A DNA stretch of 63,175 nucleotides, from NCBI GenBank assembly GCA_949297575.1, contig CASFTB010000006.1:75362-138536 (forward strand), read 5' to 3'. The notes below the pieces were generated by a model, which searched no databases, was not told where the DNA came from, and saw nothing but the letters and a program-made list of their open reading frames with translations. Shown here one piece after another: positions 35,474 to 45,050 of this stretch. A program made the translations under genes and the position numbers. Source of the stretch: an uncultured Bacillota bacterium. GTDB lineage: Bacteria > Bacillota > Clostridia > Christensenellales > Borkfalkiaceae. Numbering within the stretch: position 1 is the stretch's first letter; every line of letters starts with the position of its first letter.

Positions 35474-38129
35474 ACATCTCTCTTTCTTCGGTATAAACAG
35501 CTTTTCCAGGTCCGTTGAGATCGACTTCGAGCGACTCCTCTCCGGCGGCCTTTTCGGCATCTTCGGGGATACGGGCAGCGGCAAGACGACTATTCTCGAC
35601 AGCATGATCTTTGCCCTTTACGGTCGCATAGACAGGGCCCGCGGCGGTGCCGGGAGCGAGATCATCAATTATAATTGCGACAAAGCGTCCGTCACCTTTG
35701 ATTTTGAGACGGAGACGCAGGAAGGGCGCAAGGTCTACCGCATCGAGCGGGAGATCAGGCGCAAAAATTCTGCCCAGTCTCTCATGCTTTCCGAAGTGCG
35801 TGGGGATAAGGTGCTCGCCCTCAGTGACGGCGTCCGCGCGACCAACGAAAAGATCGAACAGATCGTCGGGCTGACTTTTGAAGATTTTAAAAAATGTATC
35901 GCTCTTCCGCAGGGAGAATTTGCGCAATTCGTCAGATCGGATCGCAGCGACAGGCTGAAACTGATCTCCCGCCTGTTCGGGCTGGACAGGTACGGCGACC
36001 GACTCTATCAGAAGGTGCGCGAGCGCAGCGCCGAGGCGGGCTCCGTGTGTGAACGCCTCAAAGGGGAGCTGCGCGGCTATGAAGACGCGGGGGCGGAGAA
36101 GGTAAAGGAATGCCGCGAACGGCGCGAACTTCTCGCGGCGAGACGGGAGGAGGCGGAAAAGGAAAAGCGGGAGAGCGCTGCGGCTTTTGAAAAGATCAAA
36201 GCGTCGTTCGCGCGCGCTCAAAAATATTTTTCCGACAAGCGCGAACTCGAGCGCAAACTCTCCGAAAGCGAGGACAGAGAAGCGCTGCGCGGAAAGCTCG
36301 CGCGGCATGCCGCCGCTGCGGAAGCGTGCCGGCTCGACGAGCAGATACAGAAGAGGGCGGAGTATATCGGCAAGGCAAAGGAAGCCCTCGCGCGTGCCGT
36401 GAACGGCAAAAAAAAGGCCGAAGAGGAACTTTCTGCCCTCGCGAAAAAATATGCCGGAGAGGATTTTTCCCGCGCGCAGGCCGCAGCCGATGCGCAGATG
36501 GAGCAACTGCTGCTTGCACAGGGAGAAGCGGAGAAGCTGAATGATCTTCGCAGCCGACGCGAAGAGCTCGGCAGGCAATACCGCGCGGCGGAAGCAGCGA
36601 AGAGAGAGAGCCGTGCGCGCCTCGATGAGCTGGCCGCGCGGGAAAAACTTATGGAGTACGGCGGGGCGGCGTCTGCCGCGGTATTTCTTTCGGACAACCT
36701 CGAATCCGCTCTCCTTGCCGATGAATTCAGCCGGGAGATCGAATATTTCACCGACAAACAGCGCGCCCTGCACGACGGGTTTGTTAGCAGCGCCCTGTTC
36801 GATGCCGTGGATAAAGAGCTGTCTGTGCGCATAGAGTATTTTAAAAAGCGGCTCACCCGCGAAAAGTCTGCGGATGCAGCGGTCCTGCTCGAAAAGTGGC
36901 GGGAAGAGCAGCGCACGCAGGAAAAGAGAGCCGAAGCGCTGCGCAGGATATCTGCAGAGCACGCCCGCGCGGAAAAAGAATGGGAGCAGGCAGAGAAAGA
37001 CCTCGCCCGGATGCTCGAAGAAGGGACGGCGCTGAAAGGGAAGATCGAAGAAGGGGAGAAGCGGATCTTGTCGATCCTCGGGGCGGAGGATGCGCCGGAC
37101 ATTGCAAAGATGCGCGCCGCGTGCGAGCGCGAAAGAGCGCTCCTTGCAGAGGGGCGCAGGCGGTATGAGACGCGCACGGCCGAGCTGAATTCCGCAGTAC
37201 GAAGCGCGGAGAGCGATATCGCGCGTGCGGAAGAGCAGATCGCGCAGGGAGAACGTGCGAACGGAGAGGAGCTTTCCCGCCTTGCGGAGCAGCTGGCTTC
37301 CGCCTCTTTTGCCGATGTATCGGAAGCCCGCGAGCTGCTCCGTTCGCTGCCCGATGTGGAGGCCGCAAAAAAAAGTCTGAAGGAGTATGACGACGCCCTC
37401 CTGCTCTTGCGCGACGCGCTGCGCCGCACGGAGGAAGAGGGCCCCGTCGAACCTGTCTCCGAGGAGGAGCATGCCCGCCTTGAAAAGCGAAAGGAAGAGG
37501 CGGAAAAGCAGGCTGCTTCCCTTGCCGAGGCCTTTGCGGTCTGCTCGCAGGAACTTGCTCGAACGGAGGAGCGTTCCAAAAAGAAGAGCGCCTTGCAGCG
37601 CGAACTCGGCAGGGCGGAGGAAAAGCGCGACCTCCTTGCCCGCCTTCTCGCGCTCGTGCGCGGGAATTCGCTGACTGAATTTGTCGCGGGGGAATACCTC
37701 TCCGACATCTCTTCGGCAGCGACAAGGACGCTCCTCGACCTGACGGGAGGGAGGTATTTCGTTCGGTACAAGGACGGCGGCTTTGTCATCGGCGATAACC
37801 TGTGCGGCGGCGAACTGCGCAGCGTGAGCACCTTGTCCGGCGGAGAGACCTTTCTCGTCTCCCTTTCCCTTGCGCTCGCGCTTTCCGAGGCGATCCACGC
37901 GAAGTCGCTCCGCCCCATCGAATTTTTCTTCCTCGACGAGGGGTTCGGGACATTGGACGAAAAGTTGGTGGATACGGTGATGGACAGTTTGGAAAAACTG
38001 CGCTGCGACAATTTTTCCATCGGGCTCATCTCACATGTGGAAGAGCTCAAACATCGCATCGGCAACAAGATCATGGTGACGGGCGCCGCCGACGGCGGCA
38101 GTTCGTCCGTTCGGATAATCATTGAATGA
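35463..38129 (+). CDS. sbcC: Exonuclease subunit SbcC (Rad50-like), no zinc hook seen
   Basis: An 888-aa SMC-like ATPase. Walker A is GDTGSGKT (residues 35-42); the Q-loop region has FKKCIALPQGEFAQF; the signature is LSGGETFLVSLSLALALS and Walker B is FFFLDEGFGTLD. Two long Ala/Glu/Arg-rich coiled coils flank a short centre at about residues 415-460. Family members usually exceed 1,000 aa and carry a C-x2-C zinc hook at the apex; no Cys pair of that kind occurs anywhere here, so the dimer tip must differ. Overlaps sbcD by 11 nt. Confidence 0.95.
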   Translation: MKPKHLSFFGINSFSRSVEIDFERLLSGGLFGIFGDTGSGKTTILDSMIFALYGRIDRARGGAGSEIINYNCDKASVTFDFETETQEGRKVYRIEREIRRKNSAQSLMLSEVRGDKVLALSDGVRATNEKIEQIVGLTFEDFKKCIALPQGEFAQFVRSDRSDRLKLISRLFGLDRYGDRLYQKVRERSAEAGSVCERLKGELRGYEDAGAEKVKECRERRELLAARREEAEKEKRESAAAFEKIKASFARAQKYFSDKRELERKLSESEDREALRGKLARHAAAAEACRLDEQIQKRAEYIGKAKEALARAVNGKKKAEEELSALAKKYAGEDFSRAQAAADAQMEQLLLAQGEAEKLNDLRSRREELGRQYRAAEAAKRESRARLDELAAREKLMEYGGAASAAVFLSDNLESALLADEFSREIEYFTDKQRALHDGFVSSALFDAVDKELSVRIEYFKKRLTREKSADAAVLLEKWREEQRTQEKRAEALRRISAEHARAEKEWEQAEKDLARMLEEGTALKGKIEEGEKRILSILGAEDAPDIAKMRAACERERALLAEGRRRYETRTAELNSAVRSAESDIARAEEQIAQGERANGEELSRLAEQLASASFADVSEARELLRSLPDVEAAKKSLKEYDDALLLLRDALRRTEEEGPVEPVSEEEHARLEKRKEEAEKQAASLAEAFAVCSQELARTEERSKKKSALQRELGRAEEKRDLLARLLALVRGNSLTEFVAGEYLSDISSAATRTLLDLTGGRYFVRYKDGGFVIGDNLCGGELRSVSTLSGGETFLVSLSLALALSEAIHAKSLRPIEFFFLDEGFGTLDEKLVDTVMDSLEKLRCDNFSIGLISHVEELKHRIGNKIMVTGAADGGSSSVRIIIE

Positions 38130-38144
38130 TCGGAGATATTTCTT

Positions 38145-39833
38145 TTGGCAAACATCCTTTTGACACCGATAACTTTATGGAGCGGCTTTGACGATTCTCT
38201 GCCCGTGGGCGAGTTCGTCCTTCGCGAACGCGAGGAGGACGGCGCCCTTCTGCGTGCCGTGCGTTTCGGCGGCAGAGAGGCGGGCGACGGGCGCGTGAAC
38301 ATCTTCGCGCTGTTCGGACGTCCTGCGGGAGGGGAGTCTTGCCCTGCGCTGCTGATCCTTCCCGACGCTTCCCTTACGGCAGACGAGCAGCTCGTGCTCC
38401 GCTTTGTGCGCAAGGGATATGCCGTGCTCATGCCCGATTACAGGGGAGAATGGTACGGCTGCGAAGAGCATACCGTCTATCCGCCCTCGATCGAGTACGC
38501 AAACAAGGCGAAGGCGGGCAGGCATTTCGATCATGCCGACCCGACCGCAAGGGAGACCTCTTGGTATGAGTGGACGGCGCTCGCGCGGTACTGTATCCGC
38601 TTTTTGCTCGAGAATTGCCCGGGCGCCAAGGTTGGCGTCGTCGGCCTGAAGGCGGGAGGAGACATCGCGTTCCAGCTCGCGGCGACGTCCGGCGAGCTCG
38701 CGTGTGCCATCCCCGTATGTGCTGGCGGCTGGCGCGCATACCGGGGGCTGAACAAGTTCGGCGAAGCGGGCGAACTCAAGATGGACGACGAGCGCTATCG
38801 CTTTTTGGCGGGTACGGATGCACAGGCTTATGCACAGCATGCAAAGTGTCCCGTTCTCATGCTGTGTTCGACGAACGACGAGAACTTTGACGCCGACCGC
38901 GCCTTTGATACCTTCGCGCGCATTAACCCGGAGATGGAAAAGACCTTCTACTTTGCGGCGCGCTATAACGGCTGTATCGGAAATACGGGGCTGAACGATC
39001 TCGATCTCTTCATCGATAAATATTTGAAGAGGAGGGAGGTCTTTATTCCTTCTCCCGCCGAGATCGTCATCGAGGAGGACGGCGACGAAGAACTCGTCGC
39101 ACGGGTGCGCTTTGACGGCAACGGTGAGGTGACGTACTGCGAAGTTTTCATGGCGGAGGACAACGCAGATTCCGCCTCGCGCGACTGGTCCCGCTGCCCT
39201 TTGAAGAGAGAGGAAGCGGACGGCGCGCAGATATTCCGCCTGGATGCGTATGAAAAAGCGTCGCGCGTTTTCGCCTTTGCCAAGGCAAAGTACAGCTGCG
39301 GGTTTGCCGTCTCGTCAAAAATAGCTGTCAAACGGATAGAGAAGAGATACGCGAATTTCACGCATGCCAGCCGCGTATTGTACAGCAGCACTGCCAAATT
39401 CGACAGTTTCGTCATAGACCGCTCGCCCGAAAACCTGCTCGCAGACTGCTTCCTTATCGGCGATTCTCTTCCCGTCAGGATGATCCAGGGACCCTGCGGT
39501 ATCGAGGGAATCTACTCTTCGTACGGGCTGAAACTCTATCGGATCAACGATATACGCTTCCGGCCGAAAGAGGGGGCACTGCTCAAATTTGACCTTTACG
39601 GCAAGGAACCGTCGACGATCACGATCTCCGTATGCGTCCGGAAGGGCGGTGCGGAAGAGCGCTTCTCCTGCAACCTGCGGCTGTCCGGAGGGGAGGTCTG
39701 GTCTGCGCATGTGCTCAACGCCAAAGATTTCAAGAGCGCCGAAAACAAGTCGCTCCCCGGTTTTTCGGAGGCAAAATACATCGCCTTTTCTTCGGCAAGC
39801 GAGGTCGCGATAAATAATTTGCTCTGGCTCTGA
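38145..39833 (+). CDS. Alpha/beta hydrolase-fold protein with lost nucleophile
   Basis: A 562-aa protein. Residues about 60-295 have the alpha/beta-hydrolase layout of the acetyl-xylan esterase/dienelactone-hydrolase type: a strand and loop (LMPDYRGEW), the elbow VGVVGLKAGGDIAFQLA, and LMLCSTNDE. In the elbow, the usual G-x-S-x-G reads G-L-K-A-G, so Ser is replaced by Lys, and no catalytic His is evident. A beta-rich C-terminal region (about 300-562) may be carbohydrate-binding. It has no signal peptide. The start is TTG 38145 with GGAGA 8 nt upstream. Likely a non-enzymatic binding protein or an enzyme with altered chemistry. Confidence 0.8.
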   Translation: MANILLTPITLWSGFDDSLPVGEFVLREREEDGALLRAVRFGGREAGDGRVNIFALFGRPAGGESCPALLILPDASLTADEQLVLRFVRKGYAVLMPDYRGEWYGCEEHTVYPPSIEYANKAKAGRHFDHADPTARETSWYEWTALARYCIRFLLENCPGAKVGVVGLKAGGDIAFQLAATSGELACAIPVCAGGWRAYRGLNKFGEAGELKMDDERYRFLAGTDAQAYAQHAKCPVLMLCSTNDENFDADRAFDTFARINPEMEKTFYFAARYNGCIGNTGLNDLDLFIDKYLKRREVFIPSPAEIVIEEDGDEELVARVRFDGNGEVTYCEVFMAEDNADSASRDWSRCPLKREEADGAQIFRLDAYEKASRVFAFAKAKYSCGFAVSSKIAVKRIEKRYANFTHASRVLYSSTAKFDSFVIDRSPENLLADCFLIGDSLPVRMIQGPCGIEGIYSSYGLKLYRINDIRFRPKEGALLKFDLYGKEPSTITISVCVRKGGAEERFSCNLRLSGGEVWSAHVLNAKDFKSAENKSLPGFSEAKYIAFSSASEVAINNLLWL

Positions 39834-39870
39834 TTTTTTTTCGGAATTTACTTTTTATCGGGTCAAAAAT

Positions 39871-40056
39871 ATGGTATACTCATTGGGAGATAAAGTCATC
39901 ACGAAAAAGAAACACCCCTGCGGAGGAGACGTCTGGACGGTCATCCGTACGGGCGCGGATTATAAGATCCGCTGCGATAAGTGCGGGCGGGTCGTGATGC
40001 TCTCCTATACGGAATTTCAGCGAGCGGTCAAGAACGGAGGGAAGCGCGATGCCTGA
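39871..40056 (+). CDS. DUF951 family protein
   Basis: A 61-aa protein with the DUF951 pattern: LGD, then KKKHPCGGDVWTVIRTGADYKIRC and CDKCGRVVML. The three conserved Cys and the OB-like layout suggest a small zinc or nucleic-acid-binding protein; its role is unknown. The ATG has no ribosome-binding site. A TGG-TATACT sequence that looks like an extended -10 begins 4 nt downstream of the start codon, so either that is chance or translation starts elsewhere. Overlaps the signal peptidase gene by 8 nt. Confidence 0.85.
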   Translation: MVYSLGDKVITKKKHPCGGDVWTVIRTGADYKIRCDKCGRVVMLSYTEFQRAVKNGGKRDA

Positions 40057-40672
40057 ATCGGAAACCTGCTATGCAGAACTTATGGAGGAAAGGCACGACC
40101 CGAACCGCGCGTCGGTCGCCATGCTTCGCTTTCTCTGCATCCTCCTGTTCGCCTTCTGTGTCCTGCTGTTCCTGTTTACACAGGTGCTCGTCGGCGTTCA
40201 GGTTTGCGGCGAATCCATGAGCCCGACCCTTTACGGCGGTGAGCTTGCCTCGGACGGGACATACCGTGGCGGCGATTATCTTTTCGTCTTTACTTTTGCG
40301 TCGCCCGACTACGGCGACATCGTGGTCTTCCATTCCGACGAGGAAAACGAGGAGCTCATCAAGCGGGTAATCGGGCTGCCCGGCGACACGATCAGCGCGC
40401 AGGGCGGCGTCTTATACCGCACTTCGGCAGACGGCGAGACGGTCACCGTCGAGGAGCCCTATATTGCGGACGGATGGCGCGGCAATATCCGGCCGTATAC
40501 CGTTCCGGAAGGCTGCCTGTATGTGTTGGGGGACAACCGCAACAACAGCCTTGACAGCCGCTCGTTCGGTGCCATCGAAGAGGAGAGCGTCCTGGGCGTG
40601 GCGACGGGCTGGTCACTTGCCTGTAAAGAATTTTTATCCGATTTATTCGGCTTTTTCCGCATCGCGGCATAA
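40049..40672 (+). CDS. lepB: Signal peptidase I
   Basis: A 207-aa membrane protease that cuts signal peptides from exported proteins. One membrane anchor (about residues 25-50) leads to an extracellular Ser/Lys dyad: Ser in GESMSPTL and Lys in ELIKRVIGLPGD. The box E motif is GDNRNNSLDSRSFG. The start is ATG 40049, overlapping the DUF951 gene by 8 nt; the two are translationally coupled. Confidence 0.95.
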   Translation: MPESETCYAELMEERHDPNRASVAMLRFLCILLFAFCVLLFLFTQVLVGVQVCGESMSPTLYGGELASDGTYRGGDYLFVFTFASPDYGDIVVFHSDEENEELIKRVIGLPGDTISAQGGVLYRTSADGETVTVEEPYIADGWRGNIRPYTVPEGCLYVLGDNRNNSLDSRSFGAIEEESVLGVATGWSLACKEFLSDLFGFFRIAA

Positions 40673-40702
40673 AATTTTTAAGGAAGGGAGGAATTGCAAC
40701 CG

Positions 40703-41551
40703 ATGAGTGAGATCGTCATCACCGCAGACAGCACCTGCGACTTGAGCAGGGAGTCGATCGAAAAGAACGGCATCAGGATCATGCCGCTCAGCGTGATGCT
40801 GGGAGAGCGCTCGTTCAGAGACGGGGTGGATATCGTCCCGGCAGACATCTTTAAATATTTCGATGAAACGGGGAAGCTCCCCAAGACGGCGGCGCCGAGC
40901 ACGGCAGAATACGAGGATTTTTTCCGGTCGTTCGTCGAGGAGGGGAAAGAAGTCATCCACTTCAACATCTCTTCGCAGGCGAGCGGTTCGCACGGCTTTG
41001 CCGCATCTGCCGCCAAGTCCTTCGGAGACAAGGTCCGCGTCGTCGATTCGCTCGCGCTCTCGACGGGACAGGGTCTTCTCGTCCTCAAAGCGTGCGACCT
41101 TCGCGAAGAGGGGATGGACGCGCAGCAGATCTACGATACGGTCATGGCGCTTCGCGGAAAAGTAAATACGTCCTTTATCCCCGATACGCTCCTGTATCTT
41201 TATAAGGGAGGGAGATGTTCCACGCTTTCCTACTATGGGGCGAAGGTCCTCTCCATCCATCCCATGATCGACATGAAGGACGGCAAACTCTATCCGAAAA
41301 AGAAATATATCGGGAGCATGGAGCGCTGCATCAAGCGCTATATCGGAGACCTCGCGGCGGCGTACCCTGCCTATGACAAGCGGCGGTGTTTTGTTACGCA
41401 CAGCAACGCGGATGCCTCGCTCGTAGAGCTGGCAAAGGGCATGGTGAAGGAGCTGTTTGATTTTGAAGAGATCCTCGAGACGGTCGCGGGAAGCATCATC
41501 ACGAGCCACTGCGGCAGAAATACTCTGGGCGTCCTCTTTATCAGTAAATAG
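40703..41551 (+). CDS. DegV-family fatty-acid-binding protein
   Basis: A 282-aa protein of the DegV/FakB family, which presents fatty acids to the kinase FakA for incorporation into phospholipid. The start of the protein (IVITADSTCDLSRE), the SSQASGSHGF motif near 90 and a C-terminal ITSHCGRNTLGVLF are characteristic. ATG 40703 is chosen because GGGAGGA lies 11 nt upstream; an in-frame TTG at 40694 would lie only 2 nt from it. No FakA gene is visible nearby. Confidence 0.93.
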   Translation: MSEIVITADSTCDLSRESIEKNGIRIMPLSVMLGERSFRDGVDIVPADIFKYFDETGKLPKTAAPSTAEYEDFFRSFVEEGKEVIHFNISSQASGSHGFAASAAKSFGDKVRVVDSLALSTGQGLLVLKACDLREEGMDAQQIYDTVMALRGKVNTSFIPDTLLYLYKGGRCSTLSYYGAKVLSIHPMIDMKDGKLYPKKKYIGSMERCIKRYIGDLAAAYPAYDKRRCFVTHSNADASLVELAKGMVKELFDFEEILETVAGSIITSHCGRNTLGVLFISK

Positions 41552-41623
41552 AGGAGAGCGATCGCCCACGGCATGCGGCTAAAAAGGGGAAGATGCGGAG
41601 AAAATACATTCAGGAGAACTGAG

Positions 41624-41893
41624 ATGCATGCAGTTGTAACGGTCACAGGAAAGGACAAAAAAGGCATCATTGCAAAAGTAAGTACGTTCCTCGCGGAAAA
41701 GGGAGTGAACGTGGAGGACATCAGCCAGACTATCCTGCAGGAGTATTTCGCGATGATCATGCTCGTGGATATCGGCGGCATCAAGACGGAGCTGTCCGTC
41801 CTTGCGCGCGAGTGCGAAGAGCTCGGCAAGGAGATCGGCATGTCTATCCGCATCCAGCACGAGGCGATCTTCGACGCCATGCACAACATCTGA
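41624..41893 (+). CDS. ACT-domain protein (UPF0237 type)
   Basis: An 89-aa single ACT domain (VVTVTGKDKKGIIAKVSTFLAEKGVNVEDI). ACT domains sense small molecules such as amino acids. AGGAGA lies 7 nt before ATG 41624. It sits 15 bp upstream of the UPF0210 gene, a pairing seen in many Firmicutes and archaea; the two products may act together. Function unknown. Confidence 0.93.
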   Translation: MHAVVTVTGKDKKGIIAKVSTFLAEKGVNVEDISQTILQEYFAMIMLVDIGGIKTELSVLARECEELGKEIGMSIRIQHEAIFDAMHNI

Positions 41894-41908
41894 GAGGCGG
41901 CCCGAAAT

Positions 41909-43264
41909 ATGTTCAACAAGTTTGATGTACTCGAGACCATCGACATGGTCGAAAAGGAGCACCTCGATATCCGCACCATCACGATGGGGATCTCCCTGCT
42001 TCCCTGCATCGGAGGAACGGCGGAAAAGACGGCGCAAAACGTCTATGACACCGTCTGCACAAAGGCGAAAGACATCGTTAAAGTCGCCGAACAGCTGTCC
42101 GGCGAATACGGCATCCCCATCGTCAACAAGCGCGTCTCGGTCACGCCCGTCAGCCTGATCTCCGCGCCCTTCCCCGGGAAAGCGGGCCTCGTCGGCAAGG
42201 CGCTCGACCGCGCGGCGAAAGAGCTCGGTATCGACTTTCTCGGCGGCTACTCCGCCCTCGTGCACAAGGGGATGGCGGAGTACGAACAAATTTTTATAGA
42301 GGGCATCCCGGCCGTATTGGCAGAGACGGAGCGCCTTTGTTCTTCCGTCAACATCGGTTCCTCAAAGTCCGGCATCAACATGGACGCCGTGAAGCTGATG
42401 GGCGAAGTCGTCAAAGAGACGGCCCGTCTGACCGCCGCGCGGGACGGGCTGGGCTGCGCTAAGCTCGTTGTCTTTGCGAACGCGGTGGAAGACAATCCCT
42501 TCATGGCGGGGGCCTTTCACGGCGTAGGGGAGAGCGGCACCGTCATCAACGTCGGTGTCTCCGGGCCGGGCGTCGTCAAGCACGCGCTCGAAGGGATCCC
42601 CGGGGCGAATCTGAATGATGCCGCCGAGACGATCAAGCGCACGGCCTTCAAGATCACGAGGGCGGGGCAGCTCATCGCCAAAGAGGCTGCAAAGCGGCTG
42701 CATGCAGAATTCGGCATCGTCGATCTCTCGCTCGCCCCCACGCCCGTCATGGGCGATTCCGTCGCACATATCCTCGAAGAGCTCGGCGTCGAAACGGTCG
42801 GCGGGCACGGTACGACCGCCGCCCTCGCCATGCTCAACGATGCCGTCAAAAAGGGCGGTGTGATGGCCAGCTCGCATGTCGGCGGGCTTTCCGGCGCATT
42901 TATCCCTGTCAGCGAAGATATCGGCATGATCGAGGCCGCGCAGAAGGGCAAGCTTAGCATCGACAAGCTGGAAGCGATGACCGCCGTCTGTTCGGTCGGG
43001 CTGGACATGATCGCGATCCCCGGAGATACGCCGGCGACGACCATCTCCGCCATCATTGCGGACGAAGCTGCAATCGGCATGATCAATAACAAGACGACCG
43101 CCGTGCGCGTCATCCCCGTACCCGGCAAGGGCGTCGGTGACAGCGTAGAGTTCGGCGGGCTGCTCGGCAGGGCGCCCGTCATGCCCGTCAACACGGCGGA
43201 CAGTTCGCGCTTTGTTCTGCGCGGCGGCAGGATCCCCGCACCCATCCACAGCAATAAGAATTAG
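41909..43264 (+). CDS. UPF0210/PFL-family protein
   Basis: A 451-aa protein of the family (DUF711, UPF0210) found directly behind the ACT-domain gene. Conserved stretches such as [35 protein letters not shown] and the C-terminal [20 protein letters not shown] are present. The fold resembles pyruvate-formate-lyase-like barrels, but no activity is established. The GGTA/GGGxG-rich segments suggest ligand binding. No membrane segment. Start ATG with GAGAGG upstream. Confidence 0.93.
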   Translation: MFNKFDVLETIDMVEKEHLDIRTITMGISLLPCIGGTAEKTAQNVYDTVCTKAKDIVKVAEQLSGEYGIPIVNKRVSVTPVSLISAPFPGKAGLVGKALDRAAKELGIDFLGGYSALVHKGMAEYEQIFIEGIPAVLAETERLCSSVNIGSSKSGINMDAVKLMGEVVKETARLTAARDGLGCAKLVVFANAVEDNPFMAGAFHGVGESGTVINVGVSGPGVVKHALEGIPGANLNDAAETIKRTAFKITRAGQLIAKEAAKRLHAEFGIVDLSLAPTPVMGDSVAHILEELGVETVGGHGTTAALAMLNDAVKKGGVMASSHVGGLSGAFIPVSEDIGMIEAAQKGKLSIDKLEAMTAVCSVGLDMIAIPGDTPATTISAIIADEAAIGMINNKTTAVRVIPVPGKGVGDSVEFGGLLGRAPVMPVNTADSSRFVLRGGRIPAPIHSNKN

Positions 43265-43274
43265 GAGACCGTTT

Positions 43275-45050
43275 ATGGAGAGGAGCGAAGTAGAGTCCAA
43301 GTATAAATGGAGATCGGAGGATATCTATCCTTCGGATGAGGCATGGGAGGCTGATTTTTTAAAAGCGGAAAAGTTTTTGGACTTCTCCGCCTTTGAAAGC
43401 AAACTTTCTTCCGCTTCTTCCCTCGCCGCCTTTTTTGCAAAGGAGGAAGAGGCGGGCAGGGTGCTCGAACGGCTGTATCTGTATGCTCACATGAACCATG
43501 ACGTCGATTCGCGCGTGGCAAAATATACGTCCATGCAGTCCCGCGCCATGTCCCTCTTCGTCCGTTTCTCCGAGGCGGCCGCCTTTGCGGAGCCTGAGCT
43601 TTCCGCCATCGACGACGCGCTGCTGCGTTCCTTTACAGAGGATGCGCGGCTGAAAGACCACGATTATTATCTGCGTCGCCTGATCGCGGGGAAAAAGCAT
43701 ATCCTCTCCGCAAAAGAGGAAAAGCTCCTCGCCTCGGGAGGAGAGGTCTATTCGCAGTTTCAGAACATCTTTTCGATGATAGACAATGCGGACATGCGTT
43801 TCGGCGAGGTCGTAAAGGAGGACGGCAGCAAGGTCGCCCTCACGCACGGAACGTACGGCGTTCTCCTGCACGGGCAGGACAGGTCGCTGCGCAAACAGGC
43901 TTTCGAGCGCTACTACGAGGCGTACATCCATCTTTCCAATACCATAGCGGCGACATATTTCGGCAATGTCAAGAAAGATGTCTTTCTCTCGCAGGCGAGG
44001 GGATATACGTCCTGCCTGCAGCGTGCGTTGGAGGGGGAGGACGTCCCGCCCGTCGTCTATGAAAATCTGCTCGCCTCGGTGAACGAGAGCCTGCCTGTCA
44101 TGCACCGCTATATCGCGCTGCGCGGTCGCCTGCTCGGCTTGGAAGAACAGCACATGTACGATATCTATGCGCCGCTCGTGGAAGACGCAGAGCTGAAGCT
44201 CTCGTATGAAGATGCATGCGACCTTGTCGCGGAGGGCCTCGCGCCGCTCGGCGAAGAGTACTGCGCTCTTCTGCGCAAAGGGTTTGCCGAGGGCTGGGTG
44301 GACGTCTGCGAAACGACGGGCAAGCGAAGCGGCGCATACAGCACGGGCATCTTCGGGCTTCATCCCTTTGTCCTGCTCAATTACCAGCCGACCACGCACG
44401 ACGTCTTTACGATTGCGCACGAGATGGGTCACTCGTTGCACACATATTATTCCAACGCAAAACAGCCGTATGCCAAGGCAGACTACCGCATCTTTGTCGC
44501 AGAGGTTGCAAGCACCGTCAATGAAGTGCTCCTGCTGCGGCATATCCTCTCGCAGACAAAGGACGGCAAGATGCGCCGTTACCTGCTCAATTATTTCCTC
44601 GATACCGTGCGCACGACGCTGCACCGCCAGACGATGTTCGCCGAATTTGAATACATCGCGCACGACATGGTGGAAAAGGGCACGCCGCTCACGTCGGAAA
44701 ATCTGAACGAGCTCTACTGGGGACTCAACAAAAAGTATTACGGCGATCACATCTTCCACGACGAGCAGATCGCTTACGAATGGTCGCGGATCCCGCATTT
44801 TTATACTTCATTCTATGTCTATAAATATGCGACGGGAATCATCAGTGCGCTCTCCATCGTGGAGAGGATCCTGTCGGAAGGAGAGAAGGCGGTCGCCGAC
44901 TATAAAGCGTTTCTCTCTTCCGGCGGCAGTGACAGCCCGGTAGAACTTCTCAAAATAGCGGGGGTAGATCTTACTTCGCGCGCTCCGTTCGATGCGGCGA
45001 TGCAGGCATTTGAAAGGGCTTTGAAAGAGCTTGAGGCGCTCTCCGTATGA
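43275..45050 (+). CDS. pepF: Oligoendopeptidase F
   Basis: A 591-aa M3B zinc metallopeptidase that degrades short peptides in the cytoplasm. The zinc site HEMGH (in FTIAHEMGHSLHTYY), the downstream Glu in AEVASTVNE, and the C-terminal HFYTSFYVYKYATG are present. ATG 43275 follows AGGAG by 8 nt; the frame upstream overlaps the preceding gene and is not family sequence. Its stop overlaps the next start (ATGA). Confidence 0.96.
   Translation: MERSEVESKYKWRSEDIYPSDEAWEADFLKAEKFLDFSAFESKLSSASSLAAFFAKEEEAGRVLERLYLYAHMNHDVDSRVAKYTSMQSRAMSLFVRFSEAAAFAEPELSAIDDALLRSFTEDARLKDHDYYLRRLIAGKKHILSAKEEKLLASGGEVYSQFQNIFSMIDNADMRFGEVVKEDGSKVALTHGTYGVLLHGQDRSLRKQAFERYYEAYIHLSNTIAATYFGNVKKDVFLSQARGYTSCLQRALEGEDVPPVVYENLLASVNESLPVMHRYIALRGRLLGLEEQHMYDIYAPLVEDAELKLSYEDACDLVAEGLAPLGEEYCALLRKGFAEGWVDVCETTGKRSGAYSTGIFGLHPFVLLNYQPTTHDVFTIAHEMGHSLHTYYSNAKQPYAKADYRIFVAEVASTVNEVLLLRHILSQTKDGKMRRYLLNYFLDTVRTTLHRQTMFAEFEYIAHDMVEKGTPLTSENLNELYWGLNKKYYGDHIFHDEQIAYEWSRIPHFYTSFYVYKYATGIISALSIVERILSEGEKAVADYKAFLSSGGSDSPVELLKIAGVDLTSRAPFDAAMQAFERALKELEALSV

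Noticed and set aside
35427..38431. Long minus-strand frames (823 and 737 codons) over sbcC
   Set aside because: Both are antisense shadows of the coiled-coil gene, rich in Ser/Arg or Phe/Leu, without start signals.
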